A stretch of DNA of 11,021 nucleotides, from assembly GCA_035291605.1 (NCBI GenBank), contig DATDRS010000370.1, forward strand, positions 1 through 11,021, read 5' to 3'. Shown one piece after another: positions 5,696 to 11,021 of the stretch. The stretch is from DATDRS01 sp035291605. Lineage in GTDB: Bacteria > Chloroflexota > Anaerolineae > Anaerolineales > UBA6663. The translations under genes were made by a program, and so were the position numbers. The notes under the pieces were generated by a model. The model saw only the letters and a list, made by a program, of their open reading frames with translations. It was not told where the DNA came from and made no database searches. Each line of letters begins with the position of its first letter. Position 1 is the stretch's first letter.

Positions 5696-7282
5696 ATGAA
5701 GCGAGTTAGCCAGTTACTGGCTCTCATTATCGCCACGGCGATGCTTGTGACTGCCTGTGGCGGCGCGGCGACCACCGCGGCCCCGGCGACGCAGCCCTCC
5801 GCTGCAACCCAGCCCCCGGCTGCGACTCAACCCCCCGCCGCCACCCAGCCGCCAGCCGCTACCGAAGCGCCGAGCGAAATCACGGTCGTCATTGCGAACG
5901 ATCCTGCTACCCTTGACCCGCAGGTGAGCGAGGACGGCAACGAGCGCGCCGTCAACGACAGCGTCTACGAAACGCTCCTGACCCGCGACGCGGACATGAA
6001 CATCGTTCCGAATCTGGCTACGGAATATTCTCAGCTGGACGATACGACCTGGCAGTTCAAGCTGCGCGAGGGCGTCACTTTCCACAACGGCGAGCCCTTC
6101 AACGCCGACGCCGTGGCCTTCAGCGTCAAGCGCATCATTGACCCTGCCCTCAACTCGGAGCAGGCCTCGTTCTTCGCCACACTGTCAGGCGCCGAAACGG
6201 TGGATGACTACACCGTCAACATCCTCACCTCCGGTCCCGACCCTATCCTGCCCGCCCGCATGTATTGGCTGAAAATCGTCGAGCCGAAGCATGCTCAAGG
6301 CGACGCCGATACCTTCGCCACCACCCCCATCGGCACCGGTCCCTACAAGTTCGTCAAGTGGGACCGCGGCGTGGAAGTCGTGATCGAGGCCAACCCCGAC
6401 TACTGGGGCGGCAAGCCGCCGATTGACGTGGTGCACCTGCGCCCGATTCAGGAAGAGTCCACGCGCCTGGCCGCGCTGCAGGCGGGCGAGGTTGACCTGG
6501 TCTTCGGCCTGCTGCCCGAGCAGATTGAGCAGGCGCCCGTGGCGGTGCACACGCCTGGTCTGGAATTCCCGATGATTCTGCTGTACAACGGGGAGGACTC
6601 GGTCCTGGCCGATGTGCGCCTGCGCCAGGCGATCAACTACGCGGTGGATAAGGAAGCCATCGCGGAGGCCATCTACGGCGGGTTGGCGGTGCTGGCCGAT
6701 GGCCAGATTCTTACGCCCGGCCACTTCGGTTACAACCCGAACGTGAAGGCCTACCCGTACGATCCCGAAAAGGCCAAGCAACTGATCCAGGAGGCCGGTT
6801 ACAACGGCGAAGAGATCCGGCTGGAGAGCGAGGCCGGGCGCTGGCTCAAGGACAAAGAGCTGGTAGAAGTCATTGCCGGGCAGTTGACCGAGGTCGGCCT
6901 AAACGTCAAAATCAACATCAGCGAGTTCTCCAACTACCTGGAAATCCTGTTCGACAAGGAACATCGCGCGCCGATGATCTTCGTGTCGCACGACAACTCG
7001 CTCCTGGACGCGGACCGCACCCTCACGGCGTACTACTCCTGCGAGGGCACCGCGCCGTCGTATTGCAACCCGGAAGTCACGGCGATGATCAACGCCGCCC
7101 GCACCGAGACCGACTCGGCCAAGCGTGAGCAGATGTATCACACGATCATTCAGACCGCGTACGACGAAGCGTCGCACCTGTACCTGCTCAACTTCGAGAA
7201 CATCTACGGCCTCAGCGAGCGCCTCAACTGGACGCCGCGTCTTGACGGCCGCCTGCTGTATGCGACCATGAGCCTGAAATAG
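5696..7282 (+). CDS. Peptide/opine-type ABC transporter substrate-binding lipoprotein (SBP_bac_5)
   Basis: A 528-aa extracytoplasmic solute receptor of the DppA/OppA/NikA family. A lipoprotein signal (MKRVSQLLALIIATAM then LVTAC) places the lipidated cysteine at residue 21. A Pro/Ala/Thr/Gln linker of about 35 residues follows as a tether. The mature domain starts near residue 59 with SEITVVIANDPATLDPQ. The family block runs through YETLLTRD, VPNLATEY, WQFKLREGVTFHNGEPF and ADAVAFSVKRI, and later GTGPYKFVKW, NPDYWGGKPP, VRLRQAINYAVDKEAI and YDPEKAKQLIQEAGY. It captures the solute outside the membrane and delivers it to the two downstream permeases. Family ligands include peptides, opines, glycosides and nickel chelates; this one cannot be told. 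A strong AGGAGG lies 8 bases before the ATG. Confidence 0.94.
   Translation: MKRVSQLLALIIATAMLVTACGGAATTAAPATQPSAATQPPAATQPPAATQPPAATEAPSEITVVIANDPATLDPQVSEDGNERAVNDSVYETLLTRDADMNIVPNLATEYSQLDDTTWQFKLREGVTFHNGEPFNADAVAFSVKRIIDPALNSEQASFFATLSGAETVDDYTVNILTSGPDPILPARMYWLKIVEPKHAQGDADTFATTPIGTGPYKFVKWDRGVEVVIEANPDYWGGKPPIDVVHLRPIQEESTRLAALQAGEVDLVFGLLPEQIEQAPVAVHTPGLEFPMILLYNGEDSVLADVRLRQAINYAVDKEAIAEAIYGGLAVLADGQILTPGHFGYNPNVKAYPYDPEKAKQLIQEAGYNGEEIRLESEAGRWLKDKELVEVIAGQLTEVGLNVKINISEFSNYLEILFDKEHRAPMIFVSHDNSLLDADRTLTAYYSCEGTAPSYCNPEVTAMINAARTETDSAKREQMYHTIIQTAYDEASHLYLLNFENIYGLSERLNWTPRLDGRLLYATMSLK
5783..5872 (+). repeat. 18-base coding repeats for the AATQPP linker
   Basis: Five consecutive 18-base units encode PATQPS, AATQPP, AATQPP, AATQPP and AATEAP (residues 30-59 of the lipoprotein). 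The units differ mainly at third codon positions, so the peptide pattern is kept while the DNA has drifted. They form the flexible spacer between the lipid anchor and the binding domain. Confidence 0.85.
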
Positions 7283-7304
7283 CCGATTGCGCTCTGATCA
7301 CTTG

Positions 7305-7335
7305 GGCTGGGCCTCGCGCTACGTGAGGCCCAGCC
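7305..7335 (+). terminator. Strong intra-operon stem-loop after the binding-protein gene
   Basis: GGCTGGGCCTCGCG (7305-7318) pairs with CGTGAGGCCCAGCC (7322-7335) around the three-base loop CTA, giving 14 pairs with one G-U. It lies 23 bases after the stop of the lipoprotein gene and 52 before the first permease. No T-run follows. Such a hairpin is expected to act as a partial terminator or to protect the 3' end of the lipoprotein message, so that the receptor is made in excess over the permeases. Confidence 0.75.
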
Positions 7336-7387
7336 TGTCACCCGCACACGGTTGAACGCTTGAAACAACGAACCGAGGAATGTGACG

Positions 7388-8308
7388 ATGTTTGGTTATC
7401 TCCTCCGCCGCTTGCTCTACGCTGTTGTCTCAGTGGTCGCCGTCTCGGTCGCCGTCTTCGTGATCACCCACGCCATCGGCGACCCGGTGAAGATGCTGCT
7501 CCCGCTGGAGGCCTCGCAAGAAGAGCGTGACCGCCTGCGCGAGGCCCTGGGTTTCAACGATCCCTTATACGTGCAGTTAGCGCGCTTCAGCCTGGACGCG
7601 GCGCGCGGCGACTTTGGCAATTCGCTCTGGCAGCGTGTTCCGGCGCTCCCCTTAGTGATTGAGCGCCTGCCCGCCACCATCGAGTTAGCCTTCGTGGCGA
7701 TGTTGATCGCCGTGATCCTCGCCGTACCGCTGGGCGTGTTGGCCGCGCTGCGCCCCCGCAGCCTGCTCGACCACGTCTGCAGCATCGGCTCGCTGGTGGG
7801 CATGTGCGTGGCCTCCAACTGGCTCGGGCTGATGCTGATCCTGATCTTCGCGGTGCAACTCGGCTGGTTCTTCACCTCCGGCTATGGCACGTGGCGGCAC
7901 CTGGTCCTGCCTGCCATCACGCTGGCCGCCGCGCCGCTCGGGCGCATCACCCAGATCGTCCGCTCCAGCACACTGGACGAGTTGAACAAAAACTATGTCA
8001 CCGCCGCGCGCGCCCGTGGGCTGACCGAGCAGGCGGTGATCGTGGGTCACGCGCTCAAAAACGCCGCCATTCCTATCGTGACGCTGAGCGGCTGGGAACT
8101 CAGCCGCCTGCTGGCGGGTTTCACCGTCATTGTGGAGGTCGTCTTTGGCTGGCCCGGCGTAGGCCTGCTGGCGATGGATGCGATCCAGCGCCAGGACCTG
8201 CCGCTGCTGCAGGCCGATGTCTTTGTGGTCGGCGTCCTCGTCGTCGGACTCAATCTCATCATTGACATGACCTATGGCTGGTTTGACCCGCGCATCCGGT
8301 ATACGTAG
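7388..8308 (+). CDS. ABC transporter permease, DppB/OppB type
   Basis: A 306-aa inner-membrane permease of the binding-protein-dependent family. Six hydrophobic segments are visible, at about residues 8-28, 98-120, 128-160, 170-190, 236-256 and 276-296. The EAA loop that contacts the ATPases is TAARARGL ... GHALKNAAIP (about 205-229). The ending FGWPGVGLLAMDAI and WFDPRIRY is typical of DppB proteins. It forms one half of the channel with the next permease. Two starts are possible: GTG at 7382 or ATG at 7388. The ATG is chosen because GAGGAA (7375-7380) is then about nine bases from the start (only three from the GTG), and because the protein then begins MFGYLLRRLL like its relatives. Confidence 0.93.
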   Translation: MFGYLLRRLLYAVVSVVAVSVAVFVITHAIGDPVKMLLPLEASQEERDRLREALGFNDPLYVQLARFSLDAARGDFGNSLWQRVPALPLVIERLPATIELAFVAMLIAVILAVPLGVLAALRPRSLLDHVCSIGSLVGMCVASNWLGLMLILIFAVQLGWFFTSGYGTWRHLVLPAITLAAAPLGRITQIVRSSTLDELNKNYVTAARARGLTEQAVIVGHALKNAAIPIVTLSGWELSRLLAGFTVIVEVVFGWPGVGLLAMDAIQRQDLPLLQADVFVVGVLVVGLNLIIDMTYGWFDPRIRYT

Positions 8309-8310
8309 CG

Positions 8311-8366
8311 GATGGCGGTTAAGGATACCTTGTATTGCCATCGGCGATACGTTCTATGCCATCAGC
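8311..8366. repeat. GATGGC/GCCATC repeat-bearing spacer between the permease genes
   Basis: GATGGC occurs at 8311-8316, and its complement GCCATC at 8337-8342 and 8358-8363, the latter two within TGCCATCGGC and TGCCATCAGC. The first can pair with either of the others. The reverse complement of TGCCATCAGC (8357-8366) occurs exactly at 9375-9384 in the spacer on the other side of the second permease gene, so the two spacers share a repeat family. Confidence 0.5.
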
Positions 8367-8379
8367 AAGAGGAGGCCGT

Positions 8380-9348
8380 ATGACCACTACCCTGCGGAAC
8401 CTGAAATTTCGTGAGCCGCGGCCGGAGACGGCGGAGCACATCCCGGAGCGGCGCTTCCCCTGGCTGCACACGCTGCGGGAAATGTTCCTCGACCTGCTCG
8501 GCGACCGCGTAGCCCTTGTGGGGGCGATAGGATTTATTCTTTTTCTGGTGATGGCGATCATGGCCCCGTGGATTGCCAAAGATTACACCAAACAAAACCT
8601 GCGCCTGCGCCTGTCGCCGCCAGCGCTGGTTGTCAAGGACGAATTCAACCACCGCTACGCGCTCGGCGGCGATCAGTTGGGCCGCCCGATCCTGGACCGG
8701 ATCATCCACGGCAGCCGCGTCTCGCTGATGGTGGGCATCGGCGTGGTGCTCGTCACCGGCATCTTTGGGACTGTGCTGGGCGTGCTGGCGGGATACTTCG
8801 GGGGCTGGGTGGACAACCTGATCATGCGCTGGGTGGACATCCAAACGGCCTTTCCGGGCCTGCTCGTCGCGCTGACTATCCTGATCATGCTCGGCCCCAA
8901 CCTGCAAAACATGATGATCGCGCTGATGATCAACGGCTGGATGATCTTCGCCCGCATCGTCCGCGGCATCACGCTCTCCCTGCGGGAAGAAGTCTTCGTC
9001 CGGGCGGCGCGCGTCATCGGCGCCAGCGACCTGCGGATTGTCTTCGTCCACATCCTGCCGAACCTGGCGTCGCCCATCCTCACCATCTCGGTCATGGAAC
9101 TGGCCCGCATTATCCTGGCGGAGGCGGCGTTATCTTTCCTGGGCATGGGCATCCAGCCGCCCGAGTCCTCGTGGGGGCTGATGCTGGCCGACGGGCGCGA
9201 CTACATGCAAAAGGCCTGGTGGCTGGTGACTTTCCCCGGCGTGGCGATTGCGCTGACCGTGCTCTTCATCAACATGGTCGCCGGCTGGCTGCGCTCGGTC
9301 TCCGACCCGCAGCAGCGGTTCAAGAAATTTGGAAAGGCAGAAGCCTAG
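8380..9348 (+). CDS. ABC transporter permease, DppC/OppC type
   Basis: A 322-aa inner-membrane permease pairing with the DppB-type protein. A hydrophilic N-terminal arm of about 40 residues precedes the first membrane segment (about 44-66). The DppC hallmark YALGGDQLGRPILDRIIHGS follows at about 93-112. Further hydrophobic segments lie at about 115-140, 160-175, 177-193, 234-256 and 284-306. The EAA loop is VRAARVIGASDLRI ... HILPNLASP (about 207-232), followed by EAALSFLGMGIQPPESSWG. The ATG at 8380 is preceded by AGGAGG (8370-8375); the frame is open further upstream to a TTG at 8335, but no ribosome site supports that start and it would add 15 atypical residues. It lies 71 bases after the first permease gene, and both of its flanking spacers carry GATGGC repeats. 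Confidence 0.93.
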   Translation: MTTTLRNLKFREPRPETAEHIPERRFPWLHTLREMFLDLLGDRVALVGAIGFILFLVMAIMAPWIAKDYTKQNLRLRLSPPALVVKDEFNHRYALGGDQLGRPILDRIIHGSRVSLMVGIGVVLVTGIFGTVLGVLAGYFGGWVDNLIMRWVDIQTAFPGLLVALTILIMLGPNLQNMMIALMINGWMIFARIVRGITLSLREEVFVRAARVIGASDLRIVFVHILPNLASPILTISVMELARIILAEAALSFLGMGIQPPESSWGLMLADGRDYMQKAWWLVTFPGVAIALTVLFINMVAGWLRSVSDPQQRFKKFGKAEA

Positions 9349-9353
9349 CCGCG

Positions 9354-9390
9354 GATGGCCGATAGCCGATGATGGCTGATGGCAGATCGG
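9354..9390. repeat. Heptanucleotide tandem repeat (GATGGCN)
   Basis: Reading from 9354 the units are GATGGCC, GATAGCC, GAT, GATGGCT, GATGGCA and GATCGG. All the full units are variants of one heptamer and are in phase apart from the inserted GAT. They begin five bases after the stop of the second permease and end 39 bases before the UspA start. They resemble the short tandem heptamer repeats known from cyanobacterial intergenic DNA. Their role here is unknown. Confidence 0.75.
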
Positions 9391-9429
9391 TTCAGGCCGC
9401 CGCTGTCAGCCACTGGCCCCGGAGACACA

Positions 9430-9984
9430 ATGTTTGCCAACATCCTTCTCCCACTGGACGGATCGGAACTGGCCCAGGAGGCCCTGCCCTACGTCGAGGC
9501 GCTGGCCCTGCCGCTCAAAGCGGTGGTCCACCTGCTGATGGTCGCGCCCTCGCCCAGCGGGCGGACCGGAGGCGCGTTCAAGGCGGCGGCCGCTTTCCTG
9601 ACCTCCGTGCAGTTGCCGCGCTCGGAAAATGACCTGGATATTGCCCGCCACCCGGTTTACAAAGAGAGTGAAATGGCGAGCCTGGAGGCCGAGGCCAAGC
9701 GCATGCTCCTGCCGGTCGCCGAGCAGCTGAAGGCTAAAGGCATTGAGGCGAAGGCGGAAGTGGCTTTTGGACGCCCGGCGGGCGGCATTCTGCGATACGC
9801 GCAGAGCAATAAGATAGATTTGATCGTCATGTCCACGCACGGCGAGGGCGGCCCCGACCCCTATGCCTACGGCCCGACGACCGACCGGGTGGCCCGCCGC
9901 GCCCCCTGCCCGGTGATGCTCATCCGGCCGGCAGAAGTGCGCGAACTGCTGCCGCTCCCGAAGATGGAGGAGATTCAGCCATGA
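9430..9984 (+). CDS. Universal stress protein (UspA) family protein
   Basis: A 184-aa single-domain Usp with the Rossmann-like alpha/beta fold. The N-terminus MFANILLPLDGSELAQEALPY has the conserved aspartate D10. The second half has EAKAEVAFGRPAGGIL, DLIVMSTHGEGG (130-141) and RRAPCPVMLIRP at the end. The ATP-binding pattern G-2X-G-9X-G(S/T) is only partly kept: S135-T-H-G138, nine residues, then G148-P149. Nucleotide binding is therefore plausible but may be altered. An insert of about 35 residues between strand 2 and the following helix (SPSGRTGG to HPVYKES) is longer than in small Usps but common in this group. The ATG at 9430 has GGAG five bases upstream; an upstream in-frame start at 9379 would translate part of the heptamer repeat and is rejected. 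The TGA overlaps the start of the ATPase gene by 4 bases, inside the importer operon. Confidence 0.88.
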   Translation: MFANILLPLDGSELAQEALPYVEALALPLKAVVHLLMVAPSPSGRTGGAFKAAAAFLTSVQLPRSENDLDIARHPVYKESEMASLEAEAKRMLLPVAEQLKAKGIEAKAEVAFGRPAGGILRYAQSNKIDLIVMSTHGEGGPDPYAYGPTTDRVARRAPCPVMLIRPAEVRELLPLPKMEEIQP

Positions 9985-10994
9985 GCGCCGAACCTCTGCT
10001 TCAGGTGGAAGGTCTCAAGACAATCTTCCACACCAAGGGCAAAGCCGTCACCGCCGTCACCGGCATCAATTTCGAGCTCCAGCAGGGCGAGACGCTGGGC
10101 ATCGTCGGCGAGAGCGGGTCGGGCAAGAGCGTGACCATGCTCTCGGTGATGCGGCTGATCCCCTCGCCGCCAGGCCGCATCGTCAGCGGCAAGGTGCTCT
10201 TCAACGGGCGCGACCTGCTGCAATTGAGCAAGGACGAGATGCGGCGCGTGCGCGGCAAAGAGATCGCCATGATCTTTCAGGATCCCATGACCTCGCTCAA
10301 CCCGGTCCTCACCATCAACCAGCAGCTGAGCGAGGCCGTGCGGGTCCACCTCGGGCTGGATCGCCCGGCCGCCCGCGCCCGGGCGCTCGAACTGCTGCAA
10401 CTGGTCGGCATCCCCGACGCCGCCAATCGCCTCGACGACTATCCCCACCAGTTCTCCGGCGGGATGCGCCAGCGCGTGATGATCGCCATGGGCCTCTCGT
10501 GCAATCCCAAGCTCCTGATCGCCGACGAGCCGACGACCGCCCTCGACGTGACCATTCAGGCGCAGATCACCGCCCTCGTCAAGCGCCTGCGCGACGAGAT
10601 CGGCATGTCCGTCATCTGGATCACCCATGACCTCGGCATCGTCGCCGGGCTGGCTGACCGGATCATCGTGATGTACGCCGGGCACGTGATGGAGAACGCG
10701 CCGATCGAAGAGCTATACGACAACCCGCGCCATCCCTATACGCTCGGGTTGCTCGACGCGATCCCTCGGCTGGACACCGCCGGGTCCAAGCGCTTGACGC
10801 CCATCCCCGGCCTCCCGCCCGACCTGGCCAACCCGCCGCAGGGCTGTCCCTTCGTCCCGCGCTGTCCATTCCGCATCGAGAAATGCTTCACCGAACGGCC
10901 CACGCCGATGCTCATTGCGCCGCAGCATTACAGCGCGTGCTGGGTGGATGTGACGCAAGCAGAGGGTGCTCCCCATGAACACGCCCACGCCTGA
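9981..10994 (+). CDS. ABC transporter ATP-binding protein, DppD/OppD type
   Basis: A 337-aa cytoplasmic ATPase that powers the two permeases together with the following gene product. Walker A is GESGSGKS (43-50), the Q-loop is IFQDP with Q100, the ABC signature is FSGGMRQ (158-164), Walker B is LLIADEPTTALD with catalytic E183, and the switch histidine is H216 in WITHD. The C-terminal oligopeptide/dipeptide extension follows: NPRHPYTLGLLDAIP, IPGLPPDL and a cysteine cluster at C289, C295, C302 and C320 like that of DppD, where such cysteines have been linked to an iron-sulfur site. The protein ends in a short His-containing tail (HEHAHA). The ATG overlaps the UspA stop by 4 bases and has GGAGGAG upstream; the 3' end overlaps the next gene by 20 bases. 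Confidence 0.95.
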   Translation: MSAEPLLQVEGLKTIFHTKGKAVTAVTGINFELQQGETLGIVGESGSGKSVTMLSVMRLIPSPPGRIVSGKVLFNGRDLLQLSKDEMRRVRGKEIAMIFQDPMTSLNPVLTINQQLSEAVRVHLGLDRPAARARALELLQLVGIPDAANRLDDYPHQFSGGMRQRVMIAMGLSCNPKLLIADEPTTALDVTIQAQITALVKRLRDEIGMSVIWITHDLGIVAGLADRIIVMYAGHVMENAPIEELYDNPRHPYTLGLLDAIPRLDTAGSKRLTPIPGLPPDLANPPQGCPFVPRCPFRIEKCFTERPTPMLIAPQHYSACWVDVTQAEGAPHEHAHA

Positions 10995-11021
10995 CGGCCA
11001 TTCAGTTTTGCTCGACGTCCG
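10975..11021 (+). CDS. Second ABC transporter ATP-binding protein (DppF/OppF type), N-terminal fragment
   Basis: Only 15 full codons are visible (MNTPTPDGHSVLLDV). The ATG lies 20 bases inside the end of the preceding ATPase gene in another frame, with AGAGGG (10961-10966) eight bases upstream. The end of the fragment, SVLLDV, fits the first strand of an ABC ATPase (often LLEVRDL or LLDVRGL). In this operon type the second ATPase follows the first directly. No Walker motif is inside the window, so the call rests on context, the ribosome site and this short match. Confidence 0.7.
   Translation, partial: MNTPTPDGHSVLLDV

Noticed and set aside
8335..8379. TTG start adding 15 residues to the second permease
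   Set aside because: No ribosome site precedes it, and the added residues come from repeat-bearing spacer DNA. ATG 8380 has AGGAGG upstream.
9379..9429. Upstream in-frame start for the Usp gene
   Set aside because: It would translate part of the heptamer array and lies before the GGAG that correctly precedes ATG 9430, where the family's conserved N-terminus begins.
1..11021. CRISPR array, tRNA, transposon or prophage
   Set aside because: No regularly spaced identical repeats, cloverleaf sequence, transposase or phage-type protein was found on either strand. The repeats present are short palindromes and heptamers.

Overview
The window looks like a GC-rich chromosomal segment from a free-living bacterium. 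A member of the Chloroflexota (Anaerolineae-like) is the best guess. The clues are the mix of protein families, a substrate-binding lipoprotein with a long Pro/Ala/Thr linker behind the lipobox, and spacers holding palindromic and GATGGC-type heptad repeats. This is an impression from the sequence; no 16S or other marker gene is present. There is no tRNA, rRNA, CRISPR array, transposase or phage gene, and no gene-free stretch reaches 300 bases (the longest is 207).

Region 1 (1-1346) ends a PEBP/Raf-kinase-inhibitor-like gene. It continues across a perfect palindrome into a PLP-dependent D-cysteine desulfhydrase/ACC-deaminase-family gene, which closes with a strong stem-loop. Region 2 (1347-2906, minus strand) is a two-gene unit: an unrecognised 109-aa protein followed after 21 bases by an acyl-CoA dehydrogenase. 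Region 3 (2907-3041) is an AT-rich regulatory island with a good sigma70-type promoter, a FadR-subfamily-like operator dyad and TATATC repeats. It separates region 2 from the divergent rightward genes.

Region 4 (3042-11021, plus strand) is a long co-directional cluster: a GntR/FCD regulator; a thiamine-diphosphate enzyme overlapping it by 4 bases; a 207-base spacer with its own promoter candidate; a peptide/opine-type ABC importer (lipoprotein, stem-loop, permease 1, permease 2); a UspA-like protein inserted inside the importer operon; the first ATPase overlapping uspA by 4 bases; and the start of the second ATPase, which runs off the window.

The likely logic is that the FCD regulator senses a small organic acid or related metabolite and controls itself and the ThDP enzyme. 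The ABC system imports the precursor or a related solute. The ThDP enzyme then cleaves or ligates a 2-oxo acid derived from it. The substrate cannot be read from the sequence. The ThDP enzyme departs from acetolactate synthase at several normally conserved motifs and has no small subunit beside it, so a catabolic rather than branched-chain amino-acid role is inferred.
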